Shown piece by piece: positions 32,416-41,831 of a DNA stretch of 53,981 nt. The notes beneath the pieces are model-generated. The model had not been told where the DNA came from, made no database searches, and was given only the letters and a program-made list of their open reading frames with translations. The stretch is from Sporomusaceae bacterium. Lineage in GTDB: Bacteria > Bacillota_C > Negativicutes > Sporomusales_B > UBA7701. The stretch lies in NCBI GenBank assembly GCA_022839045.1, contig JALHDI010000005.1:1-53981 (forward strand). Reading direction: 5' to 3'. A program made the translations under genes and the position numbers. Position 1 is the first letter of the stretch, and each line of letters opens with the position of its first letter.

Positions 32416-33894
32416 TCACTTATTCGGGGCGCACGCCCGCACGTACTCAACGATCTCCCGCCCGGCATCCGTGGCGGTGCGGAGCTGGCCGTAATCGATC
32501 CGCTGGTTGTTCAGATACTGCAGCACCAGCCAGTCCCGGCCGCCCCGCCCGGGGAAAACCCCGCCGAAGAAAAAGCCGCACTCCTCGAACCTGGCTGTCT
32601 GCCTGGCCGTCTCCGGGTCGGTGAGGCTCAGGTAGAGGTAGATCGTCTCCACCCTGTTGATGCACAGCGTACGCAGCGCTGCTGCCACCTGCTCCCGTAC
32701 GTCCGCCCCGTAACTGAGTACATAAATATGGGCGGCCTGATAATTATCGGTGGACGTTTCCACCATCGCCTGGCCGCGCGCGCCGCCCTTCCCGGCCGTA
32801 GCCAGCGTCCGCGCCGTCCCGCTGCGGTCGTAGATCCGCGCGATCATCTCGCGGTGGCGGGGCGGCGGGTACAGCACGGCATCCCCCGGCTCCCCTTTAA
32901 GATACCGGGTGAAAACCAGCAGGCTCTCCCGCCGGGTATTGCCCTCCTTGATGCCCCGCATCGTCTCCAGCATCACGCGCGACAGCAGCAGAGCCGTCTC
33001 CTTGAACCCCATCCGGCAGGCCGTCCTCTGCGACATCGCGTGGGTGGTCACCGCCGCGATGAACAGGCTGTCCATATCCGTCGCCCGGGCCGCCTCGATC
33101 AGCGCCTCGCTGATCTTCAGCAGGCAGCCGTTGCCGCGGAAGGCCGGCTTCACGAACGCCACCCCCATCTCCACCCCGTGACGTTCGTCGCCGGTCTCCA
33201 GCGCGGCGTGGCCGATGATCTCCGGCTCCTCGCCCGTGGTCACCGCCACGTACGACAGCAGCTTGCCCGTCCGGTTAAGCTCCCTTACCCGCTGGGGGTA
33301 ATAAATATGCTCGTTGCCGTACGAATAGCCGTACGAACTGTAGGCGCACTTCGCCACCTCCACCGCCTCCTCGGGGGCCAGCGGGCGGACAATGTACTCG
33401 CTCGCCGCCGCCTCGCCCCGGGCGGGCGCGGCCGCCGGCTCCTCGTCGCCGCCCTTCTCGGCCGCCGCGGGGAAATACTTCATCAGCCGGATCTCCTGGC
33501 CGCTCTTCCCCAGATTGCGGAACGTCACGCTGTCCACGCTGCTTTTCAGCACCCTCAGGCCCAGCCCCGGCCCGTCCAGCAGCCTGTCCGTCCCAGCGGC
33601 CTGCTCCGCCTCGACCTCCTGCTCGTCGAGCGGCACCCCTTTTTCCCGGATCGTGATCTGCAGGCCGAGCGGGACCGTCTCATAGACGATGTCGAACCAC
33701 GCCAGCTCCCCCGGCAGATAACCGTACCTGACCACATACGCCAGCGCCTCCTCGACCCCCAGCCGGATCTTCGCCGCATCTTCGGCGCCGAACCCCAGCA
33801 TCCGGGCGATGGCTGCCGTATTGTCCAGCGCCAGCGGCAGATACGCAGTCTTGTTCGCCATCCGGAATAAAATCTCGTCCATCTGACGCCTCAT
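32416..33894 (-). CDS. Fusion of RsbW-type ATPase-fold domain and GNAT acetyltransferase
   Basis: 492 residues. Residues 1-140 resemble anti-sigma/serine-kinase HATPases (IRLGVEEALAYVVRYGYLPG, then DGPGLGLRVLKSSVDSVTF). The N-box Asn is replaced by Tyr (VEEALAY) and the Asp of the DxGxPFDP box is changed (EKGVPLDEQ), so ATP binding is doubtful. Residues about 165-300 form a GNAT domain (IRPLAPEEAVEVAKCAYSSY, VAFVKPAFRGNGCLLKI, AMSQRTACRMGFKE). The last 190 residues form a further GNAT-like or unassigned domain. Role unknown; possibly a stress or metabolite sensor-acyltransferase. Confidence 0.78.
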   Translation of the reverse strand: MRRQMDEILFRMANKTAYLPLALDNTAAIARMLGFGAEDAAKIRLGVEEALAYVVRYGYLPGELAWFDIVYETVPLGLQITIREKGVPLDEQEVEAEQAAGTDRLLDGPGLGLRVLKSSVDSVTFRNLGKSGQEIRLMKYFPAAAEKGGDEEPAAAPARGEAAASEYIVRPLAPEEAVEVAKCAYSSYGYSYGNEHIYYPQRVRELNRTGKLLSYVAVTTGEEPEIIGHAALETGDERHGVEMGVAFVKPAFRGNGCLLKISEALIEAARATDMDSLFIAAVTTHAMSQRTACRMGFKETALLLSRVMLETMRGIKEGNTRRESLLVFTRYLKGEPGDAVLYPPPRHREMIARIYDRSGTARTLATAGKGGARGQAMVETSTDNYQAAHIYVLSYGADVREQVAAALRTLCINRVETIYLYLSLTDPETARQTARFEECGFFFGGVFPGRGGRDWLVLQYLNNQRIDYGQLRTATDAGREIVEYVRACAPNK

Positions 33895-34084
33895 CGCGCC
33901 ACCTCCCTTTGCGGCCCGTTCTCACCATAATATTCTCTATAGTATGACAGATTCCTCCAGAAGGCGCCATTGCCTTGCCGGCGCAAGCTCACTCCCTGCG
34001 AGGCTCTCCTTCACGCAAGCAAAATGTCTCCGAAGAGGACGTTCCGCCATACATAATGCTACATAATAAGTCGACAATATGTTA

Positions 34085-34113
34085 TTGACAGTGCGGAACA
34101 GATGGGCGATAAT
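34085..34113 (+). promoter_or_regulatory. Promoter of the second TetR gene and efflux operon
   Basis: TTGACA at 34,085, a 17-bp spacer, and GATAAT at 34,108-34,113. Confidence 0.87.
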
Positions 34114-34114
34114 A

Positions 34115-34142
34115 TTTCCATACCGACTGGTAGGTATGGAAA
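34115..34142 (+). promoter_or_regulatory. TetR-type operator of the efflux operon
   Basis: TTTCCATACC at one end and GGTATGGAAA at the other enclose GACTGGTA, a 28-bp near-palindrome covering the start of transcription. Core TACCGACTGGTAGGTA. Confidence 0.83.
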
Positions 34143-34172
34143 TGGTTTGTCACTAGGAGGGATTCGTATTAA

Positions 34173-34820
34173 ATGATCAAAGAGAAGATTACCATTGCCG
34201 CCCTGCGGCTGTTTTGGCTGCGCGGCTACAAGTACGTTTCCCTCATCGATGTCGCCAGCGAACTCGGCATCACCAAGGGAGCAATATATCACTACTTTTC
34301 CGGCAAGGAAGAGTTGCTGCAGGCAGCCGTGCATTACCTGTTTGACCGTGTCGAAGCGCAATACGGCAACCTGCTTGGGTCAGAAAAGAATTTGATGCAA
34401 ACCTTGCGGGCGATTGTCGTCGACCGGGAGCTCGAATGTTATACCCAGCAGCTGCTGGGGGTATCGGCAGGCGATTACCGGGTGAATCACATCAATTTCG
34501 TCCTCGAAACCATGCAGAACTTCCCCGACATGCATAAGCGTATCGAACAAAGCCATACCCACATCCACGACCTGCTCGAGAAAAAGATCGCCGGAGCGCA
34601 GGCCAGCGGGGAAATCGGTGCCGGCTTCGACAGCCGGACGCTGGCCACCGTCATCTTTGCGATCCTCAACGGGCAGCATGCCCTTGCCAGCTTTATTGAA
34701 ACCCTCGACACGCGGGAGAGCATAATGGACACTATCGGTAAAATGCTTGGCAGCCCGGCTGTTGCTGATTCGCCGGACAGCTCTTCCCGGTCCCTCGCGG
34801 AAAACTTCGCTAAACAATAA
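34173..34820 (+). CDS. TetR/AcrR-family repressor of the RND efflux operon
   Basis: 215 residues. The helix-turn-helix is SLIDVASELGITKGAIYHYF followed by SGKEELLQAAV; the helical ligand domain is unlike that of the other TetR protein. ATG 34,173 follows CTAGGAGGGATTCG. It is the first gene before the RND adaptor and pump on the same strand, with its own operator just upstream, the usual acrR-acrAB arrangement. The inducer is probably a pump substrate. Confidence 0.9.
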   Translation: MIKEKITIAALRLFWLRGYKYVSLIDVASELGITKGAIYHYFSGKEELLQAAVHYLFDRVEAQYGNLLGSEKNLMQTLRAIVVDRELECYTQQLLGVSAGDYRVNHINFVLETMQNFPDMHKRIEQSHTHIHDLLEKKIAGAQASGEIGAGFDSRTLATVIFAILNGQHALASFIETLDTRESIMDTIGKMLGSPAVADSPDSSSRSLAENFAKQ

Positions 34821-34931
34821 TAAGCTTGGCATCCGCCTGCACAGACCGACCGACGGAGCCGGGCTTTTTGATTTATCGCATGCCGGCAAAAAGGTATCGA
34901 ATTTAATGACAGCACCACCGAGGAGGATAAA

Positions 34932-36032
34932 ATGATGAAAGGCTTCAAGATAAAGTTTTGGATTGTTCCTGTCGTGCTCTTCGTAGGTGCGACGCTCCTG
35001 TTCCGCAGCGGGATTTTTTCCAACGGACAGGCTCAGCCGCAGGCTGCCGACAGCGCCGTAAGCGTAAAAGTCGTCGCCGCCCAGCTGACCGATGCCGTGC
35101 CGACTTTGCTGCTCAACGGCTCCATCGAAGGCAAGATCTCGGCGACCGTCAGCGCCAAGCTCGGCGGCCGGATCGAGGAAGTCCTCGTCAACGAGGGCCA
35201 AAACGTTAAAGCCGGCGATCCACTCGTCAAACTGGAGAGCGCCGAACTTGCCAACGCGGTGCGCACCGCCCAGGATGCCGTCACCAAAGCGCGGATCAAC
35301 CTTGATCTGGCGACGGCCGATTTTAACCGCTACAAAAAACTGTACGAGATAGGCGCCGTCTCCCAGCAGCAGTATGAAACCGCCGAGGCGAAGCTAAAAT
35401 CGGCGCAGGCCGATCTGTCCAGCGCGACGACCGGCAAGAACAACGCCGAGCAACAGCACGGCTATGGCATAATCACCGCCCCGGTCGACGGGGTGGTCGC
35501 CAATAAAGCGGCCACTATCGGCCAGGTCGTTTCGCCCGGCGCGGCGCTCATGGTCGTCGAAGACATCGGCCAGGTCTACGCCGTCGTCAATATCGAACAG
35601 AAAGACCTCGGCCGCGTCAAGATCGGCCAACAGGCGGACGTCACCGTCGACGCCTACCCGGATAAAGTATTTGCGGGCGTCGTCGATATCATCAACCCTG
35701 AAGCCGGCGCAGCCAGCCGGATGTTCCGCACCAAAGTGAAAATCGACAACGCCGACGGCGCCTTGCGTCCCGGCATGTTCACCAAAGTGCAGCTGGCGGT
35801 GGGCGCCTCCGCGCAGGTCCTCACCGTACCGCAGGCCGCTGTTATTCAAAAACAGGGACTCTACTATATTTTCACGGCGGAAAACAACAAAGCCGTCCGC
35901 CGCCAGGTGGAAATCGGCGATGTCGCCGCCGGCACGATTCAAATCAAATCCGGGCTCCGGGCTGGCGAAATGGTAATCGTCAGCAGCGTAAACCAGCTTA
36001 AAGATGGCCAGGCCGTCAAGCCCGCAGAATAG
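34932..36032 (+). CDS. RND efflux periplasmic adaptor (membrane fusion protein)
   Basis: 366 residues with a single N-terminal membrane anchor (FWIVPVVLFVGATLLF). The biotinyl-lipoyl half-motifs are GGRIEEVLVNEGQNVKAGDP and GIITAPVDGVVANKAATIG, separated by a coiled-coil hairpin rich in Ala/Gln. A beta-barrel and membrane-proximal domain (LRPGMFTKVQLAV) follow. It links the inner-membrane pump to an outer-membrane channel, which is not encoded here. ATG 34,932 or 34,935. The pump gene starts 11 bases after its stop. Confidence 0.93.
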   Translation: MMKGFKIKFWIVPVVLFVGATLLFRSGIFSNGQAQPQAADSAVSVKVVAAQLTDAVPTLLLNGSIEGKISATVSAKLGGRIEEVLVNEGQNVKAGDPLVKLESAELANAVRTAQDAVTKARINLDLATADFNRYKKLYEIGAVSQQQYETAEAKLKSAQADLSSATTGKNNAEQQHGYGIITAPVDGVVANKAATIGQVVSPGAALMVVEDIGQVYAVVNIEQKDLGRVKIGQQADVTVDAYPDKVFAGVVDIINPEAGAASRMFRTKVKIDNADGALRPGMFTKVQLAVGASAQVLTVPQAAVIQKQGLYYIFTAENNKAVRRQVEIGDVAAGTIQIKSGLRAGEMVIVSSVNQLKDGQAVKPAE

Positions 36033-36043
36033 AGGGGAGAATC

Positions 36044-39000
36044 ATGAAACTTACCGAAATCAGTTTGAAGCGTCCGGTCTTCGCCACAGTGACGATTCTC
36101 GCCCTTGTCGTGCTCGGCTTGTTCAGCTATATGTCGCTGAACGTCGACGAGTACCCCGACGTCGAATTCCCGGTTGTCGCTGTTACCGTAAACTATCCCG
36201 GCGCGTCGCCCGAACAGGTCGCCTCGAAAGTGACGCAAAAAGTCGAAGAAACGGTAAGCGTCGTTCCCGGCGTCGAGCATATCACCTCCACCGTCAAGGA
36301 AGGCACCTCGACCACGGTCATCCAGTTCACCATGGAAACGTCGGCGGCCACCGCCGCCCAGGACGTGCGCGACAAAGTCGGCAGGCTGGCGGGCGTCCTG
36401 CCCGAGGATGCCGAGGCCCCGATCGTAACCAGATTCGACCCTATGGAACTGCCCATCGCCTCCATCGCGCTGACCGGTTCGGTCAGCCAACGCGAACTGA
36501 CCGTCATTGCTAACGACGCCGTCGTCAAGCGGCTCGAGGCGGTCAGTGGCGTTGCGGCCGTCAACATGCAGGGCGGCCTGGACCGGGAAATCCAGATCCA
36601 GCTTGACAGCGACAAGATCGCCGCCTACGGTCTTACCATCCCCGACGTATTGAGCAGCATCCGCAACGAAAACATGGAGACCCCGGGCGGCAAGGTCACC
36701 GACGGCAAGCGCGAAACCAGCCTTCGGGCGGTCGGCAACGTCGCCTCTCCCGACGAATTCCTTTCTCTTCCCGTCGCCCGTCGCGACGGCGTCCTGCTCC
36801 GCATCGATAACATCGCCACGGTCAGCGACACCACCAAAACCATCACCACCGTCAGCAAGCTCAACGACAAGCCGGCCATCGGCCTGGATATCATGAAGCA
36901 GTCCGGCAGCAACACCGTCCTAGTCGTCGACAGCGTCAAGAAAGAACTGGCGAAAATCAAAAAAGAGCTGCCGGCCGGGGTCGAGGTCACAATCATCCGC
37001 GACAACTCCAAGCGCATCAACGAATCCATCCACGACGTACTCTTCAACCTCGTCGTGGGCGGGCTGCTGGCGGTCGCCATCGTCTTCCTCTTCCTGGGGA
37101 ACTGGCGCAGCACCGTCATCTCGGCCATCGCCATCCCCACCTCCATCATCACCTCCTTCCTGGTGATGAAAGCCCTCAACTTCACCCTCAACACCATGTC
37201 GCTGCTGGCCCTGTCCCTCGCGGTCGGCCTGCTCATCGACGACGCGATCGTGGTAATCGAAAACATCGCCCGCCACTTCGACATGGGTAAAGACAAATAC
37301 GCCGCCGCCGCCGAGGGCACGGCCGAAATCGGCCTGGCCGTCACGGCGACCACCCTCACCCTTGTCGCCGTATTCCTGCCGGTGGGAATGATGACCGGCA
37401 TCGTCGGCCAGTTCTTCAAACAATTCGGCGTGACGGTAGCGGTAAGCGTTTTGGTCTCGCTGTTCGTCGCCTTCACCCTCACCCCCATGCTGTCGGCCAA
37501 ATATCTGTCGGCAGGGCATCCGCAGGCGGACAACGCCTTCGGCCGGGCCTGGGCGAAGTGGAACAGCCAGTTCGACCGCTGGACAGCCCGCTACGGCGAG
37601 TTCCTCAAATACGCCCTGGGACACCGCAAAATAGTAATGCTGGTGACAGCGGCGCTCTTTGTCGGCAGCCTCGCCCTCGTTCCGCTTCTCGGCTCGACCT
37701 TTGTTCCCGATTCCGACAGCGGCGAGATCACGGTCTCGGCCACCGTCGACCCGGGCATGAGCCCGCAGGCCGTGGGCGAGATCGCCGACCAGATATCGCG
37801 AATGGTCCGCGAGCGCCCCGAAGTCACCAAGACCTATAGCGTTTCTGACGTAAGCACAATCTCCATCGTGGCCGAACTCACCCCCAAAAACCAGCGTAAA
37901 CAAAGCGACAACCAGATCATCGCAGATCTGCGCCAAAAGCTCAAGACAATCTCCGGCGTCGAGATAAGCATATCCAAGAAGTCCGGCATGTCCGCCGGCA
38001 AACCGGTATCGCTAGTAGTCCAGGGACCGTCGCTGGAGGCTCTGGCCGAAATCGCCGAGCGCGTTGAACAGACGGTTGCCGCCATTCCGGGGGCGGTGGA
38101 GGTATCCTCCAGCTACGAGGCCGGCAAACCCGACGCAAAAATCGTCGTCAACCGCGACAGGGCCTCTGACCTCGGAGTCTCGACCGCCAGCATCGCCGCC
38201 ACCTTGCAGACCATGTTCAACGGAACGGTCGCCACCCAGTTCAAAGAGGCGGAAGATTCCTATGACGTAAGGCTTGTGCTTACACCCGACAGCCGTCAGC
38301 ACCTGGCCGACCTGAACAATATCTACCTGGTCGGCGCAAACCGTGACAAGAACGGCCAGCCTGTCATGATTCCGCTGTCCCAGGTCACCGAAACAGTGTA
38401 CTCCACCACCCCGACGCAGATCAAGCGCTACGACCGCCAGGACCAGATCACCATCTCGGCCAACCTGACCGGCACCACCCTAGGGGAATTCAACAAAGTC
38501 CTCAATCAACGGCTGGCCGAGATCAAGCTGCCGGATGGGTACAAATTCGTCACCACCGGCCAGTCGCAGCAGATGAGCGACGCCTTCCAAGGCATCTTTA
38601 TGGCTCTCGCGCTCGCGGTGTTGTTCATCTTCTTTGTCCTCGCCGCCCAGTTCGAAAGCTATATCGACCCCTTCGCCATCATGCTGGCCCTGCCGCTCGC
38701 CGTCATCGGCGCCATCGGCGGCCTGCTGGTCATGGGCAGCCAGCTCAGCATGATGTCCCTGATCGGGGTTATCATGCTCATGGGCCTGGTGACCAAAAAC
38801 GCCATCCTGCTGATCGACTTCGCCAAACAGCGCCGGGCCCAGGGGATTGAGCGCAACCAGGCCCTGGTCGAGGCGGCCGTCGTCCGTATGCGGCCGATAA
38901 TGATGACGACCACGGCGATGATCTTCGGCATGATCCCGCTGGCTTTGGGAATAGGCCCGGGGGCGGAAACCCGCGCGCCCATGGCCCACGCCATCATCGG

Positions 39001-39154
39001 CGGCCTTATTACCTCTACCGTCCTGACACTGGTCGTCGTTCCGGTCGTTTACACCCTACTCGACGAATTCAAATCCGGCGGGTTAAGTTTCAAAATTAAT
39101 ACCTTGCGCTTCAAGCTATTCAAAAACAAAAAGGCCAACATCCAGGAAACATGA
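36044..39154 (+). CDS. RND multidrug efflux transporter (AcrB/HAE1 family)
   Basis: A 1,036-residue proton-driven pump of the AcrB/HAE1 type. It starts KLTEISLKRPVFATVTILAL and has the two large periplasmic loops. The TM4 proton-relay motif LSLAVGLLIDDAIVVIENI carries the paired Asp, and the C-terminal half repeats the fold with MGLVTKNAILLIDFA and PLALGIGPGAE. Length is normal. It forms a complex with the adaptor just upstream. Drug-like or lipid substrates are likely but not shown. Confidence 0.95.
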   Translation: MKLTEISLKRPVFATVTILALVVLGLFSYMSLNVDEYPDVEFPVVAVTVNYPGASPEQVASKVTQKVEETVSVVPGVEHITSTVKEGTSTTVIQFTMETSAATAAQDVRDKVGRLAGVLPEDAEAPIVTRFDPMELPIASIALTGSVSQRELTVIANDAVVKRLEAVSGVAAVNMQGGLDREIQIQLDSDKIAAYGLTIPDVLSSIRNENMETPGGKVTDGKRETSLRAVGNVASPDEFLSLPVARRDGVLLRIDNIATVSDTTKTITTVSKLNDKPAIGLDIMKQSGSNTVLVVDSVKKELAKIKKELPAGVEVTIIRDNSKRINESIHDVLFNLVVGGLLAVAIVFLFLGNWRSTVISAIAIPTSIITSFLVMKALNFTLNTMSLLALSLAVGLLIDDAIVVIENIARHFDMGKDKYAAAAEGTAEIGLAVTATTLTLVAVFLPVGMMTGIVGQFFKQFGVTVAVSVLVSLFVAFTLTPMLSAKYLSAGHPQADNAFGRAWAKWNSQFDRWTARYGEFLKYALGHRKIVMLVTAALFVGSLALVPLLGSTFVPDSDSGEITVSATVDPGMSPQAVGEIADQISRMVRERPEVTKTYSVSDVSTISIVAELTPKNQRKQSDNQIIADLRQKLKTISGVEISISKKSGMSAGKPVSLVVQGPSLEALAEIAERVEQTVAAIPGAVEVSSSYEAGKPDAKIVVNRDRASDLGVSTASIAATLQTMFNGTVATQFKEAEDSYDVRLVLTPDSRQHLADLNNIYLVGANRDKNGQPVMIPLSQVTETVYSTTPTQIKRYDRQDQITISANLTGTTLGEFNKVLNQRLAEIKLPDGYKFVTTGQSQQMSDAFQGIFMALALAVLFIFFVLAAQFESYIDPFAIMLALPLAVIGAIGGLLVMGSQLSMMSLIGVIMLMGLVTKNAILLIDFAKQRRAQGIERNQALVEAAVVRMRPIMMTTTAMIFGMIPLALGIGPGAETRAPMAHAIIGGLITSTVLTLVVVPVVYTLLDEFKSGGLSFKINTLRFKLFKNKKANIQET

Positions 39155-39167
39155 ACCCGGTACAGCG

Positions 39168-39205
39168 AGAAACCTGAGCGTCTATACGCCGCTCAGGTTT
39201 CTTTG
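39168..39205 (+). terminator. Terminator of the RND operon
   Basis: A 13-bp perfect stem (39,168-39,180 with 39,190-39,202) followed by TTT. Confidence 0.85.
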
Positions 39206-39230
39206 CGCCTGCCCCCCAGATCGGGCGCGC

Positions 39231-39259
39231 TTGACAAACCCTCCCCGGGCGATTAAACT
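39231..39259 (+). promoter_or_regulatory. Promoter of the Mn riboswitch-exporter unit
   Basis: TTGACA at 39,231-39,236, a 17-bp spacer, and TAAACT at 39,254-39,259, placing the start about 25 bases before the aptamer. Confidence 0.75.
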
Positions 39260-39287
39260 GTAGGTACAGCCTCATAAGACAAGCCTT

Positions 39288-39425
39288 TCACCCTGAAGGG
39301 GAGTAGCTTGCGAGGCAGAGTCAACACACTGGCGGCGACGCCTGGCTCTGCCGTCGGCCCGGCCGATAAGCGAGACCTTTAGTGTGGCCGTTTCATCGCG
39401 GCCAGACTAATGGTCTCGTTTTTTT
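39288..39425 (+). promoter_or_regulatory. yybP-ykoY manganese riboswitch with terminator
   Basis: The family signature is complete: AAGGGGAGTAGC at 39,296, a P3 stem GGCAGAG/CTCTGCC enclosing ACACACTGGC, a P4 hairpin TCGGC/GCCGA, and closing AAGCGAGACCTTTA at 39,368-39,381. A terminator (39,372-39,425, GAGACC...GGTCTC plus T-run) shares the 3' strand of P1, so Mn2+ binding should prevent termination and switch the exporter on. Confidence 0.93.
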
Positions 39426-39450
39426 ATTCAACCACCCGAGGAGGACCGCC

Positions 39451-40131
39451 GTGACAGCCTACATCGCCTCAATGCTCTTCGTAGTTCTCGCCGAGATGGG
39501 CGACAAAACTCAGCTCCTGGCCATGGCCTTCGCCGCCCGCTACCCCTGGCGGACGGTCATGTGGGGCGTATTCGCCGCCACCATCCTCAACCACCTGTTC
39601 GCCGTCGTCGTCGGCAACTACCTCACCAGCGTCATACCCCTAAGCTACATCCAGATCGCCGCCGCCGCCTCGTTCGTCGTCTTCGGCCTGTGGACCATCC
39701 GCGGCGATTCGCTTGACGGCGAAGACAAAAGCACCGGCCGCAGCCCCTTCTGGACGGTCGCCGTCGCCTTCTTCTTCGCCGAAATGGGCGACAAGACCCA
39801 GCTCGCCACCGTCGCCCTCGCCGCCCAGTACAACACCGTCGTCCCGGTATGGCTCGGCACGACCACCGGCATGCTCATCGCCGACGGCATCGGCATCATC
39901 TTCGGCATCGTCATGGGCAAAAAGATTCCCGAGCGCACCGTAAAATGGGTCGCCGCCCTCATCTTCATCGCCTTCGGCCTCGCCGGCCTATACGAAGCCC
40001 TGCCGGCCGGCGTCGTCACCGTCCCCGTCGCCGTCGCCGCCGGGGTATCGCTGGCCGCGACGATGTATGCCGTCTCCCGCTGGGGGAATAGCGCCGGCGA
40101 AGAGAAAACGGCCGCCGCCACCAAGAAATAG
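39451..40131 (+). CDS. UPF0016/GDT1-family manganese exporter
   Basis: 226 residues with six predicted membrane segments. Two copies of the family signature EMGDKTQ are present (VLAEMGDKTQLLAMAFAAR and FFAEMGDKTQLATVALAAQ). Family members (MneA, GDT1, TMEM165) move Mn2+ or Ca2+. GTG 39,451 is right after GAGGAGGACC and just past the riboswitch terminator; a longer frame to 39,382 would run through the terminator. The riboswitch makes Mn2+ export the likely role. Confidence 0.92.
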   Translation: MTAYIASMLFVVLAEMGDKTQLLAMAFAARYPWRTVMWGVFAATILNHLFAVVVGNYLTSVIPLSYIQIAAAASFVVFGLWTIRGDSLDGEDKSTGRSPFWTVAVAFFFAEMGDKTQLATVALAAQYNTVVPVWLGTTTGMLIADGIGIIFGIVMGKKIPERTVKWVAALIFIAFGLAGLYEALPAGVVTVPVAVAAGVSLAATMYAVSRWGNSAGEEKTAAATKK

Positions 40132-40152
40132 TATTTAATCGTAAAGGCCGTT

Positions 40153-40259
40153 CAGAAGCCCCCAGATGCTAGGCGGCTCCGTCGGGCGTGCAGTGACGCG
40201 TACTCGGTACGTACGCTAGCAAACGCCCGACGGAATAACAACGCAGATGGGGGCTTATC
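40153..40259 (+). repeat. Dispersed palindromic repeat, copy 1
   Basis: About 107 bases from CAGAAGCCCCCAGATGCTAG to CGCAGATGGGGGCTTAT, with complementary ends AAGCCCCCA/TGGGGGCTT and a palindromic centre CGCGTACTCGGTACGTACG. The same sequence lies inverted at 43,731-43,834. A REP/MITE-like element; no ORF. The rest of the gap 40,132-40,452 is a terminator and a promoter-like AT-rich region (TTGTACAAT near 40,363). Confidence 0.85.
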
Positions 40260-40267
40260 AACGGCCT

Positions 40268-40303
40268 AAGACAACCGCTCCTTCGGGGGCGGTTGTCTTA
40301 TAT
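40268..40303 (+). terminator. Terminator after the dispersed repeat
   Basis: A 14-bp stem AAGACAACCGCTCC with GGGGCGGTTGTCTT closed by a TTCG loop. Confidence 0.75.
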
Positions 40304-40452
40304 CCCGGCAAAAAAGCGGCGGCCGGTGGTGGACTAAGTACCATTCGCCGCCGTCGTTCATATTGTACAATAACTACGCCTATTCTTTCCGCGCAGTGCC
40401 ATCTTTTTTTTTGCGAGGTGATTGTAAAACAAGCAGCAAAGGGGTGGTCCTA

Positions 40453-41730
40453 TTGAAGGAAGAAGAAGTCGCGGCAGGATTACCACTCGGTTTGCCCGGC
40501 CTCGACGGCGATAAAATCAGGGCCAAAGCCAAAGGCCAGATGAAATACCTCGGTCCGGCGTTCGTAGTCAGCGTAGCCTACATGGACCCCGGCAACTTCG
40601 GCACCAACATCAGCGGCGGCTCGCACTTCGGCTACAACCTGCTCTGGGTCATCCTCTGGAGCAACGTCATGGCCATATTCATCCAGATTCTTTCCGCCAA
40701 ACTCGGCATCGCCACCGGCGGCAACCTCCCCGACCACTGCGGCAGGGTTTTCAGCCGGCCGGTAAACTGGGGCCTATGGTCGGTAGCCACGGTGGCAGCC
40801 ATGGCCACCGACCTCGCCGAATTCCTCGGCGGCGTGCTCGGGTTTCACCTGCTGCTCAAAATACCGCTCGGCTGGGCCGCCGTTCTAACCGTCGTCGTCA
40901 CCTATATCATCTGTCACCTCGAAAAATACGGCCACCGCACCGTGGAAAAAGTCATCACCGCCATGGTAGCGGTCATCAGCCTCGCCTACATCTGGGAACT
41001 CTTCATCGCCAGGCCCGACTGGCGTGAAGCTGGCTATCACCTTGCCGTCCCCATGCTCACGCCCGACAGCGTCCTTGTCGCCGTCGGCATGCTCGGCGCC
41101 ACCGTCATGCCCCACGTCATCTACCTTCATTCGTATCTCGTGCAGCCCCGGCGGAACGGCGACATCGCCGACTGCCGCCACCACCTCAAAATGGCTAAAA
41201 TCGACGTCTTCATCGCCATGAACATGGCCTTCATCGTCAACGCCGCCATGGTCATCGTTTCGGCGGCCGTCTTCAACGCCAACGGCTACGAAATCGACAG
41301 CATCGAGGGCGCTTACCAGACCCTCGGACCGCTGATGGGCGAATTCGCCGCCGCCGCCTTCGGCGCCGCCCTGCTCGCCTCCGGCCTCTCCTCGGCCACC
41401 GTCGGCACAATGGCGGGGCAGGTCATCCTCGGCGGCTTCGTCGGCCTCGACATCCCCATCAACATCCGCCGTCTCGTCACCATGCTGCCGGGGTTCATCA
41501 TCATCCTCATGGGCGTCAACCCCATCATCGCCCTCGTCCTCAGCCAGGTCGCCCTCAGCTTCGCCCTGCCGGCGGCCGTCATCCCCCTCATGCTCATCAC
41601 CGCCCGGCGCGACATCATGGGCGAGTTCGCCAACAGCCGCCTCACCACCCTCGCCGGCTGGATCATCGTCAGCCTCATCGTCGCCCTCAACGGCGCTCTC
41701 CTCTACCTTCTCCTCACCGGTCAGGCATAG
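40453..41730 (+). CDS. mntH: NRAMP-family divalent metal (Mn2+/Fe2+) importer
   Basis: About 425 residues with roughly 11 membrane segments. The NRAMP signatures are present: YMDPGNFGTN in the first helix (DPGN metal-binding motif) and ATVMPHVIYLHSYL in the sixth (MPH motif). Start TTG 40,453 is chosen because AAAGGGGTGG lies at proper distance; the frame extends upstream to an ATG at 40,363 without conservation. It follows the Mn exporter, and an oppositely oriented Mn riboswitch lies beyond its stop. Mn2+ is the likely substrate. Confidence 0.9.
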   Translation: MKEEEVAAGLPLGLPGLDGDKIRAKAKGQMKYLGPAFVVSVAYMDPGNFGTNISGGSHFGYNLLWVILWSNVMAIFIQILSAKLGIATGGNLPDHCGRVFSRPVNWGLWSVATVAAMATDLAEFLGGVLGFHLLLKIPLGWAAVLTVVVTYIICHLEKYGHRTVEKVITAMVAVISLAYIWELFIARPDWREAGYHLAVPMLTPDSVLVAVGMLGATVMPHVIYLHSYLVQPRRNGDIADCRHHLKMAKIDVFIAMNMAFIVNAAMVIVSAAVFNANGYEIDSIEGAYQTLGPLMGEFAAAAFGAALLASGLSSATVGTMAGQVILGGFVGLDIPINIRRLVTMLPGFIIILMGVNPIIALVLSQVALSFALPAAVIPLMLITARRDIMGEFANSRLTTLAGWIIVSLIVALNGALLYLLLTGQA

Positions 41731-41831
41731 CATCCGAAAAGATCCGCAGGGCTCGCCGGCCGTACGGCGGGCCTTGCGTCTTTTGGCGACCGGGGGAAGG
41801 GGGGACGAGTGGCTTGCGGGGGGAAAATTGC

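Noticed and set aside
40885..41733. Very acidic minus-strand ORF downstream of the orphan riboswitch
   Set aside because: Considered as the riboswitch's target gene, but it is a Glu/Asp-rich mirror of the NRAMP coding sequence, has no RBS and begins at the NRAMP stop; hence the antisense explanation.
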